Shown: positions 27,601 to 35,569 of the stretch, in pieces
How the letters are laid out: every line of letters begins with the position of its first letter
How positions within the stretch are numbered: position 1 is the first letter of the stretch
From: CADEED01 sp963842515
Lineage (GTDB): Bacteria > Pseudomonadota > Gammaproteobacteria > Steroidobacterales > Steroidobacteraceae
Reading direction: 5' to 3'
Length of the DNA: 64,000 nt
NCBI GenBank assembly: GCA_963842515.1
Contig: CAWJGO010000001.1
Coordinates: 1,116,001 to 1,180,000, forward strand
Translations under genes and position numbers: made by a program
Notes under the pieces: model-generated
Seen by the model: only the letters and a program-made list of their open reading frames with translations
The model's database searches: none
What the model was told of the DNA's origin: nothing

Positions 27601-27688
27601 GTACAACCTGTTCCAGTACAACCCGGCATGGGCGGGACCGAACATCATGGGCCGATACTTCCGTCTGGGAGCGAAACTCGACTTCTGA
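24659..27688 (+). CDS. TonB-dependent outer-membrane receptor, locus 1
   Basis: The 1009-residue product begins at 24659 after GGGGAAG. A signal peptide (VRRALLAAALAASALPPSQVLAQ) is followed by a TonB-box-like EEVIVTGS, the plug domain (SPVTVLSAESLEERGINTIA, PSAIVERIEILRDGASSTYG, ADAIAGVVNVITKK) and a large beta barrel ending in RLGAKLDF with a terminal Phe. It is the Xanthomonas/Caulobacter-type receptor that imports oligosaccharides or other large nutrients. The following GH43 gene suggests an arabinose-containing glycan, by context only. A strong terminator lies right after the stop. Confidence 0.9.
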   Translation: MNLKSGLPPQRPVRAAVRRALLAAALAASALPPSQVLAQEPDEVLEEVIVTGSILRRTDAETPSPVTVLSAESLEERGINTIAEAVQRLSSNNAGTIQAGWNTGFNFASGATAPALRGLTVQNTLSVADGLRMAPYPLADDGQRNFVDLNTIPSAIVERIEILRDGASSTYGADAIAGVVNVITKKEVQGLHLGGSAALSEAGGGDETRADLTWGQGSLESDGYNFYISGEYQKQDVLWARDRDYPFNSTDLSRKCGPSGSCMTNLNFNGVTGELGDTPASFNGLLSIPGVSLVRPISDPVGVAGDGRYQYLDAAAGCREWPTVNITANQSETAPLSVCEVDIQDAYIMLQPEIRRAGLSLRFTANVGENAQFYSMANFYKTDTAAQFTPLGLNGTPPPPNPANMAAANVILPVYVCSQGVGTFNGVGTGCDATNGTLNPYNPFAAGGERAQLLLRSPFGRSVDTSSRAVRAVAGIDGSFAEDWRYTANFTTSEIGLTRDQRNYPIPQRVWDVAARGTFNFSDPYANTQDTWDYIAPESSTYSVSRLWQLQGTIAKDLFELPGGNMQAALGASYREESIDAPSSNPANISAPYTRYYSINAVGTSGSRDVKSAFFELNAPVLRQLELVASGRFDEYSTGQSNFSPKFGFKFTPVEQIAVRGTFSKGFRIPSFNESFGLPTTGFVARSTGCGATPQTFPAFCAAHGNNAYATNAYTLGLTQTGNPELDPEESTSFTAGLVFEPMSNLNVTIDYWQIEVENLITGVTDTSAVEEAYYANNGVVDIPGFVVTPGVPDPAFPNALPVLGFVETSFTNQDQQEVSGVDLGANLTLPLGDALTLRSSIDVSWLAKYELTTDAGDVLRYDGTLSPCNITSCSGAPKWRGSWQNTVEFGKTAISLTGYYTSGYDTASIDFGGVKGACEDNAAAAASTVAYVDGTPVLCDAKATWNADLTVRHKFNDKYTVYADVLNVFDVGAPFEPSAAYNLFQYNPAWAGPNIMGRYFRLGAKLDF

Positions 27689-27710
27689 CAATCAGGTGTT
27701 GCGTGAACTG

Positions 27711-27743
27711 GGGCGGTTCCTGCGGGAGCCGCCCTTTTTTTTT
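27711..27743 (+). terminator. Rho-independent terminator after the TonB receptor
   Basis: GGGCGGTTCC pairs with GGGAGCCGCCC (two G·U pairs) around a TGC-type loop, followed by nine T residues (27735-27743). It separates the receptor from the GH43 gene, which must then have its own promoter. Confidence 0.85.
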
Positions 27744-27832
27744 GCCAGCCTCGAAGCGCCATCAAGCTTTGAATTGCCGCCATCCGCAATTGAGGATTTC
27801 AGGGGCGTGGATGCGCATGGGATGATCGCCGC

Positions 27833-29776
27833 ATGCTCAAGAAAATCCTGGCGTGCCTGCTGTTCGTAACGCCCATCGTGGCCGCGACCCCCGACCTTCG
27901 ATTCGACAATCCGCTGTTGCGCCAGCGAGCCGATCCTCACGCCATGCTGCACACGGACGGTCAGTACTACTTCACCGCCACGGCGGCGGAATGGGACCGC
28001 ATCGAGTTGCGCCGCACGCGCGATCTCAACGCCCTGTCGAGCGCGGAAATGAAAGTGGTGTGGCGCAAGCATGGTGCGGGTCCGATGAGCGCACACATCT
28101 GGGCGCCGGAAGTCCATTTCATCGATGGCAAGTGGTACATCTATTTCACCGCCAGTCGCTCGGACGCAATCTGGGAAGTACGGCCCTACGTGCTCGAGAA
28201 CGCATCGCCTGACCCTTTCAAGGGCGAATGGAAAGAGTCGGGACGAATCGATACCGGTTGGGACAGTTTTTCGCTCGACGGCACCACGTTCAAACATCGC
28301 GGGAAGCGTTACTTCGTTTGGACTCAGCGCGGCCGAACGCCGGAAGAGGGCACCGGCACGAACAACTACATCGCGCTCATGAGCTCGCCGACCGCCATTG
28401 TCGGCCGGGCGACGCTGCTGACGCGACCCGAGTACGAGTGGGAGAAACGCAAGTACTCCGTGAACGAAGGGTCGGCCGTGCTGATCCGCAATGGCCGGGT
28501 GTTCATGACTTACTCGGCGAGCGCCATCGATGCCAACTACAGCATGGGTCTGCTGACCGCGTCCGCCGATGCCGACCTGCTCGATCCGGCGTCGTGGACG
28601 AAGTCACCCGAGCCCGTTTTCAAGAGTAGTGAGGCCACCGGCCAATACGGGCCCGGCCACAATAGTTTCACGACCACGCGGGATGGCAAGACCGACCTTC
28701 TCGTCTATCACGCGCGTGAATATCGGGACATCGTCGGCTCGGAGCTGGCGGACCCGAACCGCAACACGCGCGCGCAGGTGTTGCGCTGGAAGAGCGATGG
28801 CACGCCCGACTTTGGCGAGCCCGAAGCGGACCGCGGAAAAATCGCATCCAAGCCGTTGTACCGCGATCCGCTCTTCGACGGAGCCGCCGATCCGGTGGTG
28901 GTGTACGGCGGTTCGTCGGGGCGCTGGTACATGCTCTACACCAACCGTCGTGCCAATGCGCCAACGACCCGCGGAGTCGAGTGGGTACACGGCACACGCA
29001 TCGGCATGGCCGAATCGGTGGACGCCGGAGTCACCTGGCGTTACAGCGGCGAAGCGGACATCGAGTTGCCGGCGCAGTTCGGCGGAGCCAACGCGACGCA
29101 CTGGGCCCCCGACGTGGTGCGCGATGAGCTGGGGACGTTTCACATGTTCCTCACCGTGGTTCCGGGCATCTTCGAAGACTGGAACCATCCGCGGCATATC
29201 GTGCATCTAACCAGTCGCGATCTGCGCATCTGGCGCGACGCGAGGCTCGTCAAGCTCGCGACCACGCACGCCATCGACGCGTCGGTGATCCGCCTGCCCG
29301 AGGGTGGGTGGCGGATGTTCTACAACAACGAATTGGACAACAAAGCGATCTGGTTTGCCGACAGCGCGGACCTCGAGCAATGGACGGATCGCGGCAAGTT
29401 GATAGCCGACCAGGCTGGCGAAGGCCCGAAAGCCTTTCGCTGGGGCGACAAGTGGTGGCTGCTCACCGATGTGTGGCGCGGGTTGGCCGTCTACGCCTCT
29501 GACGACGGCATCCAGTGGGTTCGTCAGCCGCAAAATCTGCTGGAGCAGCCGGGCCGTGGCGCTGACGATCAGGCGAAGGGTGCGCATGCGGATGTCATCG
29601 TGAGCGGCGATCGTGCCTGGCTCTTCTATTTCACGCATCCCGGCCGGACAGCCGACGCGAAGGCCGATACCTATGAAGCCCGGCGCAGCTCGATCCAGGT
29701 CGTCGAGCTGCGGCAGGAGGGCGGTAAGCTCTTGGTCGATCGGGATGCGCCGGCGCGCGTCTCGCTGCGTCCTTGA
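27833..29776 (+). CDS. two-domain GH43-like secreted glycoside hydrolase
   Basis: The 647-residue product has a signal peptide (KKILACLLFVTPIVAA) and then a five-bladed-propeller GH43 domain (residues about 20-310) with general base Asp in RADPHAML, pKa-modulating Asp near SFSLDGTTF and acid Glu in VNEGSAVL. A second propeller-like domain (about 345-640) has GAADPVVVYG, HWAPDVV, IDASVIRL and GPKAFRWG. Domain 1 resembles alpha-L-arabinofuranosidases; domain 2 resembles GH43/GH117-like proteins. Export to the periplasm or cell surface is likely. It probably trims products imported by the neighbouring receptor. Confidence 0.82.
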   Translation: MLKKILACLLFVTPIVAATPDLRFDNPLLRQRADPHAMLHTDGQYYFTATAAEWDRIELRRTRDLNALSSAEMKVVWRKHGAGPMSAHIWAPEVHFIDGKWYIYFTASRSDAIWEVRPYVLENASPDPFKGEWKESGRIDTGWDSFSLDGTTFKHRGKRYFVWTQRGRTPEEGTGTNNYIALMSSPTAIVGRATLLTRPEYEWEKRKYSVNEGSAVLIRNGRVFMTYSASAIDANYSMGLLTASADADLLDPASWTKSPEPVFKSSEATGQYGPGHNSFTTTRDGKTDLLVYHAREYRDIVGSELADPNRNTRAQVLRWKSDGTPDFGEPEADRGKIASKPLYRDPLFDGAADPVVVYGGSSGRWYMLYTNRRANAPTTRGVEWVHGTRIGMAESVDAGVTWRYSGEADIELPAQFGGANATHWAPDVVRDELGTFHMFLTVVPGIFEDWNHPRHIVHLTSRDLRIWRDARLVKLATTHAIDASVIRLPEGGWRMFYNNELDNKAIWFADSADLEQWTDRGKLIADQAGEGPKAFRWGDKWWLLTDVWRGLAVYASDDGIQWVRQPQNLLEQPGRGADDQAKGAHADVIVSGDRAWLFYFTHPGRTADAKADTYEARRSSIQVVELRQEGGKLLVDRDAPARVSLRP

Positions 29777-29950
29777 CGCAAACCCATGCGGCTCCTAGCA
29801 TCGTTCCCGGCCTGGGATGCGGCCTGCCGCTTGCGCCCTTTTTGGGATGGTGAACGCTCCCGCTCGTGATTCAATCTGATCCCTAACCACCTGGCGAACG
29901 GATCGGCAATGCAAGCGCTGGTCACATCGTTCGTCCGGACGGAGGATCGG

Positions 29951-30517
29951 ATGCGTACCTATTTGCAATCAAAGTCCATGGCGAAATCGCTGCGCGAGTC
30001 TCTGGCAGCCCTCGGGCTCGACGTCACTCACAGTCAGTGCCTCGAAGTCGTCGCGAAACAATTTGGCTTTCACGACTGGAATACACTCGCGGCAAAAATT
30101 AACCTCGAAACGATACCCAGCGAGGCGGTCGCGGGGCTCATTTCGCTGGAGCCGCCGATACCGGTGTTGCGGATCACCTCGCTCGCGGCGGCGAAGGAGT
30201 TTTACGTGGATTTCCTCGGCTTCAAGTTCGATTGGGGAAATAACGAGCCGCAGGCGCCCGCCTACGCACAGGTGTCGCGCGATGGCGTGCAATTGCATCT
30301 CGCGGAAGATGGCGAGGGCGGCAGGCCCGCCGCGCTGTTGTTCCGTGACATGGTGGGCATCAGTGCGCTGCACGCCGAGCTCGCCGCACGCAAGGGCAGG
30401 TTCGCGCCGACGGAAATCCACTTCACGCGCTGGGATTCGCGCGAGTTCGAGGTGACGGATCCGTTCGGAAACCAGCTGCGTTTCTGGGAGAACAATCCGC
30501 CTGGCGTTGCGCAATAA
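29951..30517 (+). CDS. glyoxalase/VOC protein with an N-terminal helical domain
   Basis: The 188-residue product starts at 29951, 5 bases after GGAGG (an in-frame ATG at 29909 is less likely). Residues 1-50 are a small helical module (QSKSMAKSLRESLAAL...VVAKQFGFHDWNTLAAKI) found fused to bleomycin-resistance-like VOC proteins. Residues about 65-185 form the VOC domain (PVLRITSLAAAKEFYVDFLG, FDWGNNEPQ, VTDPFGNQLRFWEN). Its ligand is unknown; it may act in stress or antibiotic tolerance. Confidence 0.78.
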   Translation: MRTYLQSKSMAKSLRESLAALGLDVTHSQCLEVVAKQFGFHDWNTLAAKINLETIPSEAVAGLISLEPPIPVLRITSLAAAKEFYVDFLGFKFDWGNNEPQAPAYAQVSRDGVQLHLAEDGEGGRPAALLFRDMVGISALHAELAARKGRFAPTEIHFTRWDSREFEVTDPFGNQLRFWENNPPGVAQ

Positions 30518-30599
30518 GAGCATCGATACCGACCATGAACCTTCGCACCCGCGTACGGTCTGAAGTGCGCACGGCAAATCGTTGCCGTAAGGAGCATCC

Positions 30600-31520
30600 A
30601 TGAAAACGCGCCGCGACTTCCTGACCTCCAGCGCCACCGGCGCAATGTTGTTGAGCTCGGGGCTCACCCAGCTCGCGCACGCCGCATCGAAGACGGAGAT
30701 GCTCCGCCGGCCCATCCCCTCATCCGGCGAATTGCTTCCGGCCATTGGCATGGGCACCTCGGGGAGCTTTCAGATTCCCGCGGGTGGCGCCGAATACAAC
30801 GCGCTCAAGGAAGTGCTCAAGCGCTTCTTCGCCGGCGGCGCCACGCTCATCGACACGGCGCCCACCTACGGCAATGCCGAGGACAACCTGGGGCCGCTGC
30901 TGACCGAGGGCGCATATCTCAAGAAAGCTTTCATCGCGACGAAACTTTCCGGCGTCACCGGACGCGATGACGGCCTCGCGCAGTTCAACAACACACTGCA
31001 GCGTCTCAAGACCGACAAGGTGCATCTGCTGCAGGTGCACAACCTGCGTGACTGGAAAACCCAGATCGAAGTGGCGCGCGAGCTCAAGCGGCAGGGCAAG
31101 GTCAAATACGTCGGCGTCACGCACTACACAGATTCGGCTCACGACGAAATCGCCGATGTGGTGCAGGCCACCAAGCCCGATTTTCTGCAGATCAACCATT
31201 CCATCACCAACCGCGGCATCGAAAAGCGCGTCTTGCCGCTGGCGAAAGAGTTAGGCGTCGCGGTGCTGACCAATCGGAATTTCAACGATGGAGCGCTGTT
31301 CCGGCAGGTCGAGGGAAAGCCGTTGCCGGGATGGGCGGCGGAAGCCGGCATCACATCGTGGGCGCAGATGTTCCTGAAATATTCATTGAGCCACGCCGCC
31401 GTCACCGCGGTCATACCCGCGACCGGCAAGCCCGATCGCCAGTCCGACAATCTCAAGGCGGGTTCCGGGCCGCTGCTGACGCCCGCACAGCAGAAGGAAT
31501 TGATCGCTCTGGTCGGTTAA
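30600..31520 (+). CDS. Tat-exported aldo/keto reductase
   Basis: The 306-residue product has a Tat signal with KTRRDFLTSSATGAMLLSSG and an AKR barrel: IGMGTSGSFQ, TLIDTAPTYGNAEDNLG (catalytic Asp/Tyr), FIATKLSG (Lys), LQVHNL (His), LQINHSI and a C-terminal VIPATGKPDRQSDNLKA cofactor loop. AAGGAG lies 7 bases before the ATG. NADPH-dependent carbonyl reduction is the family activity; a periplasmic location makes the cofactor source unclear. The stop overlaps the convergent cupin gene. Confidence 0.85.
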   Translation: MKTRRDFLTSSATGAMLLSSGLTQLAHAASKTEMLRRPIPSSGELLPAIGMGTSGSFQIPAGGAEYNALKEVLKRFFAGGATLIDTAPTYGNAEDNLGPLLTEGAYLKKAFIATKLSGVTGRDDGLAQFNNTLQRLKTDKVHLLQVHNLRDWKTQIEVARELKRQGKVKYVGVTHYTDSAHDEIADVVQATKPDFLQINHSITNRGIEKRVLPLAKELGVAVLTNRNFNDGALFRQVEGKPLPGWAAEAGITSWAQMFLKYSLSHAAVTAVIPATGKPDRQSDNLKAGSGPLLTPAQQKELIALVG

Positions 31521-31831
31521 TGGCCCAGGCACGACTGCGCGCGCACGATCATGAGCGCCCCTCGTGGCGACTTGATGGCGGCATGCGAGGTCCCGGCAGC
31601 CGCGACGTGCATGTCTCCCGCGACCAGCCGGTGCATGCCGATGAGGATCTCGTCCCTCGAGGATCAGGCATTCTTCGGTTTGATGGTGAACGTGGGACTC
31701 GAGGCTCGCACCGGGCTGCATGGGGACGGCGCTTCGAACATGATTTGCGTCCCTTTGCGCACCTTTTGCCCAGGCTGCGTCGCAGCTCTACGCGCGAGCC
31801 GGTCGACTGGATGCGCTTTCAGGTCCGCCAT
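31517..31831 (-). pseudogene. ChrR-like cupin domain protein, two frameshifts
   Basis: Three frames join to a single cupin of about 105 residues: MADLKAHPVDRLARRAATQP, then IMFEAP, then MQPGASLESHVHHQTEECLI (metal-binding His-x-His and Glu), then EILIGMHRLVAGDMHVAAAG, TSHAAIKS and a stop after CLGH. One break sits at a C run near 31725 and one extra base near 31668. ChrR-type cupins are zinc-binding anti-sigma or stress proteins; no sigma gene is adjacent. It may be sequence error and not decay. Confidence 0.6.
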
Positions 31832-31960
31832 ACGAACCGAGTCAGTTGCGACGTAGGACTATTGCACGGCAAGCGGCGTGCCGGCCACGACGCGTCAAAC
31901 TCGTATTGATAAAACAGCAGCCGCGATTTATACGCCAGACGAACCCGCCAGGGAGGGCGT

Positions 31961-34450
31961 ATGCCACTCGTTCGAACCCTTTGCCGTCTATGGGCCGCAT
32001 TGTTGTGTTGTCTGGGACCGTGCGTTGCCGCTCGCGCCGCGACTTTGCCGACCGGATTCGCCGAAACACGCGTGGCAACCGGCCTCGCCAGCCCCACCGC
32101 GATGGCGTTTGCACCCGACGGGCGGCTGTTCGTCGCCCAACAGGCTGGTGCGCTGCGCGTCATCAAGAACGGAGCGCTGCTCACGCAGCCGTTCCTCACT
32201 GTAAGCGTGAATTCTTCAGGCGAACGCGGCCTGCTCGGCGTCGCCTTCGATCCGAACTTTTCGTCTAACAACTTCGTGTACGTGTACTACACGACGTCGA
32301 CCGCGCCGGTTCACAATCGCCTGAGCCGCTTCACTGCCAGCGCCGCCAATCCAGACGTCGTGGCTGCGGGAAGTGAAGTCCAGTTGCTCAACCTGCCTGC
32401 CTTGAGCTCGGCGACCAATCACAACGGCGGCGCAATCCATTTCGGCACCGACGGCAAGATCTACATCGCGGTCGGTGACAATGCCAATACCGCCAACGCG
32501 CAGCCGCTCACGACGACCCTGGGCAAGTTGCTGCGCGTCAACGCGGATGGCTCGATTCCTTCGGACAATCCGTTTCTTGCGCAGACCACCGGGATCAATC
32601 AGGCGATCTGGGGAAGGGGGCTGCGCAACCCGTTCAATTTCGCCATCGACCCTGCCAATGGCCGCATCCATCTCAATGACGTGGGCCAGGACACCTGGGA
32701 AGAGGTCAATCACGCGATCGCGGGCGCCAATTTCGGCTGGCCACAAACCGAGGGCAACAATCCGCCCGGGGTGGCCGGTGTCCGTTACCCGGTCCATGCG
32801 TATCAAAATGCCGGCAGCTTCTGTGCAATCACGGGGGCGGCATTCTACCGGCCCACCACCGCCACGTTTCCCGCTGAATATTCCGGCCGTTATTTCTTCG
32901 GTGACTACTGCGGCGGCTTCATTCGCATGTTGAGCCCGCCTAACTACGCAACCTCGGCGGGTTTCGCGACCGGTATCAGCTCGCTGGTCGACATCCAGGT
33001 CCATCCCGACGGTTCTCTTTATTACCTCGCGCGCGGTGGCGGCGAAGTCTTTCGCGTGCAGTTCACGGGCAACACCGCGCCGAGCATCTCGTCTCAGCCG
33101 GCAAGCGTCACGGTTGCCGCCGGACAGCCGGCGAGCTTCACGGTGACTGCTTCGGGCACGGCGCCGCTCCAATATCAGTGGCAGCGAAATGGCGTGAACA
33201 TCGTCAACGCCACGTCGCCGACCTACACCCTGACTGCGGCAGCCGCCGATAGCGGAGTGGCGTTCAGGGCGGTCGTCAGCAATACCGTTGGCTCGGTGAC
33301 CAGCAATTCAGCGACGCTCACGGTGCTGACCAATAGCGCACCGGCGGGGACGATCACAGCGCCCGCCAACGGCACAAACTACCGTGGCGGGCAGACGTTC
33401 ACGTTCGCCGGAACCGGTTCCGATGCCGAGGATGGTGCGTTGCCGCCCAGCGCCTTCACCTGGCGCGTGGACTTCCACCATGACGATCACTCGCACCCGC
33501 ACGTGCCGGCCACGAGCGGGATCACCACAGGCTCGTTCACCATCGCCAATCGCGGCGAAACCTCCGCGAACGTATTCTACCGTGTGATCCTCACGGTGCG
33601 CGATTCGTCGGGTCTGACGCACACATCGTCGGTCGATGTGCGGCCACTGACTTCCGTGGTGCGCATCGAAAGCAACGTGGCCAACGCACGACTGACACTC
33701 GACGGCATGCCTATCACGGCGCCGTTCTCATTCACCGGGGTCGAGGGGATCATCCGCACGCTGGGCGTAGTTACGCCGCAGACTTCTAGCGGCACCACCT
33801 ACGATTTCGTGTCCTGGTCCGACGGCGGGCAGGCGAGTCACGAGATCGTGACGCCTAACAACGATACGACGTTTACCGCGCTGTTCCAGCCCTCGGCGAC
33901 CACCATATTGTTCAGTGATGACTTCGAGGTGGCGCGGGGTTGGACGCTCACCGCCGGAAGTGCAAACACGGCGAGTTCCGGTCGATGGCAGCGTGGCGAT
34001 CCGCAGGCCACGTCTTCGAATGGAATCACGTTGCAGCTGGATATGTGCGACGGGCCGTCGGTCAATTGCTTCGTCACCGCGCTTGCGGCCGGTTCGGCGG
34101 CGGGGGCTAACGATGTCGACGGCGGCATGACGTCGATCCAATCCCCGGCCATAGCACTGCCGGCGGCCAGCACGATCAACCTGAGGTTCCGGTACTACCT
34201 CGCCCACTTGAACAACGCGACCAGCGCCGACTACTTCCGAATTCGCGTGGTGGGAAACAACGGCCAGCCACAGACCTTGTTCACCCGTGCGGGGACCGCG
34301 AACAACCTTGCCGGCGCGTGGACGACGCAGAATGTGAATCTCAGCGCGTTCGCCGGACAGACCGTACAGATCCGGTTCGAAGCCAGGGATTTCAATTCCG
34401 CGAGCCTGATCGAGGCGGGCGTCGACAACGTGCTCGTGACACGGCAGTAA
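31961..34450 (+). CDS. secreted PQQ-type sugar dehydrogenase with Ig and jelly-roll domains
   Basis: The 829-residue product has a signal peptide (RLWAALLCCLGPCVAARA) and a soluble glucose/sorbosone-dehydrogenase propeller at about residues 30-370 (ASPTAMAFAPDGRLFVAQ, ERGLLGVAFDP, NHNGGAIHFGTDGKIYIAVG, GRGLRNPFNFAIDP, DVGQDTWEEVN). An immunoglobulin-like domain follows (SISSQPASVTVAAGQPASFT), then PKD/Ig-like repeats with an HHDDHSHPH cluster, and a C-terminal jelly-roll (FSDDFEVARGWTLTAG through VDNVLVTRQ). It probably oxidises sugars extracytoplasmically. GGAGGG precedes the ATG. Confidence 0.85.
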   Translation: MPLVRTLCRLWAALLCCLGPCVAARAATLPTGFAETRVATGLASPTAMAFAPDGRLFVAQQAGALRVIKNGALLTQPFLTVSVNSSGERGLLGVAFDPNFSSNNFVYVYYTTSTAPVHNRLSRFTASAANPDVVAAGSEVQLLNLPALSSATNHNGGAIHFGTDGKIYIAVGDNANTANAQPLTTTLGKLLRVNADGSIPSDNPFLAQTTGINQAIWGRGLRNPFNFAIDPANGRIHLNDVGQDTWEEVNHAIAGANFGWPQTEGNNPPGVAGVRYPVHAYQNAGSFCAITGAAFYRPTTATFPAEYSGRYFFGDYCGGFIRMLSPPNYATSAGFATGISSLVDIQVHPDGSLYYLARGGGEVFRVQFTGNTAPSISSQPASVTVAAGQPASFTVTASGTAPLQYQWQRNGVNIVNATSPTYTLTAAAADSGVAFRAVVSNTVGSVTSNSATLTVLTNSAPAGTITAPANGTNYRGGQTFTFAGTGSDAEDGALPPSAFTWRVDFHHDDHSHPHVPATSGITTGSFTIANRGETSANVFYRVILTVRDSSGLTHTSSVDVRPLTSVVRIESNVANARLTLDGMPITAPFSFTGVEGIIRTLGVVTPQTSSGTTYDFVSWSDGGQASHEIVTPNNDTTFTALFQPSATTILFSDDFEVARGWTLTAGSANTASSGRWQRGDPQATSSNGITLQLDMCDGPSVNCFVTALAAGSAAGANDVDGGMTSIQSPAIALPAASTINLRFRYYLAHLNNATSADYFRIRVVGNNGQPQTLFTRAGTANNLAGAWTTQNVNLSAFAGQTVQIRFEARDFNSASLIEAGVDNVLVTRQ

Positions 34451-34455
34451 GCGAC

Positions 34456-34482
34456 GCGGGCGCCAGAGCACCTGGCGCCCGC
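34456..34482. terminator. perfect 11-bp hairpin between convergent genes
   Basis: GCGGGCGCCAG (34456-34466) pairs fully with CTGGCGCCCGC (34472-34482) around a 5-nt loop, lying between the stop of the sugar dehydrogenase (34450) and the end of the leftward hydrolase (34508). No long T run follows on either strand, so termination strength is uncertain. Confidence 0.55.
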
Positions 34483-34507
34483 TGGGTCTTCCGCGCTTAC
34501 GATCGAC

Positions 34508-35504
34508 TCACAGGCACGCGACGAACCACTTGCGGATTTCTTCGCGCATCGCCGGAGTTTCCAGATGTGCGCTGTCGTATCGCAACAGTTTCCAGTGCTT
34601 TGCATGCCCGGTTGACGCGTACACACCCTTGAGCTCCCGGTCGATCTTTTCGAGCCCCGCCAGCGGAGTGAGGGCATCCAGGTTGCCGGCAAGCGAAAGG
34701 TGTGCGCGGGGTGCGATCAGCGCGTTCATCTGCGCCGCCGTGAAGTGGTTGAGCAGGTCAGGCACGTAATAGTAGATGCCGTGACCCTTGAGCCCGCCGA
34801 CTTCCACCAGGGTGTGCCAGTCGGTGAGGCAGCAGATGTCGATCACGACCTTGAGCCGCGGATCGAGCGCACCCACCCATTGTGCCGTGGAGCTGCCCAT
34901 CGACATGCCGACCGTGCCGAGCCTTCTGGGTGTCGACGTCGGGGCGGCTGACCAGGTAGTCCACCGCCTTCAGCGAGTCGTAAACCATCATTCCCCAGAG
35001 CACGCGGCCGTGCCAGAGCGTGTCCTTGAAGAAATCGAGCTCCGTGCGTTTCGCGCGCTCGCCGAAAATCCACGTATCGAAGCACAGCGCGTTGTAACCC
35101 AGCGAAGTCAGGAATTCCGCGTACGGCGGTTTGCTCATGTACTCGCGGCCTTCCAGAAATTCGGTCTTGCCGATCTGGTAGCCGCCGCCGTGCGAGTGAT
35201 TGAACAGCACCGTGGGAAGCCGGCCTGTCTTGCCCTTGGGCCTGGCGAAATATGCCGGCGCGGGCTCCTCGCCATTGAGGTCGATGATGAGCTTCTCGAG
35301 CGTGTAGGTTTTCCGGTCTTCCGTGGAGACGAGTTGCGCGCTGACCTGACGATCGCGCGGCGGCAGTTTGCCGAGCAGACCATACAACTCCTGGCGGCGG
35401 GCCGATGCGGAGAGGTTTGCATGGGGCTTCGCGCCCGACATATTCGTGTGGCCAGCCAGCAGCATCGCGCCGGCCCCGGTCTGCAGCAGAGTTCGTCGTT
35501 TCAT
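34508..35504 (-). pseudogene. Tat-exported dienelactone-hydrolase-like esterase, one frameshift
   Basis: From 35504 the frame gives a twin-arginine-type leader (MKRRTLLQTGAGAMLLAG), LPTVLFNHSHGGGYQIGK (oxyanion region), and LKAVDYLVSRPDVDTQK. The sense then continues one frame over with LGTVGMSMGSSTAQWV (nucleophile Ser in GMSMGS), IDICCLTDWH, HLSLAGNLDALTPL (acid Asp) and YDSAHLETPAMREEIRKW (His). One extra base near 34922 explains the break and leaves 331 residues. The triad is intact. It diverges from the pectate-lyase-like gene. Confidence 0.75.
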
Positions 35505-35569
35505 GCCCGCAATTTACCCGTTCGTGGCGTACTCTTGGCATCGAATTCGCTGGTCTTACGGGGTTCTAC

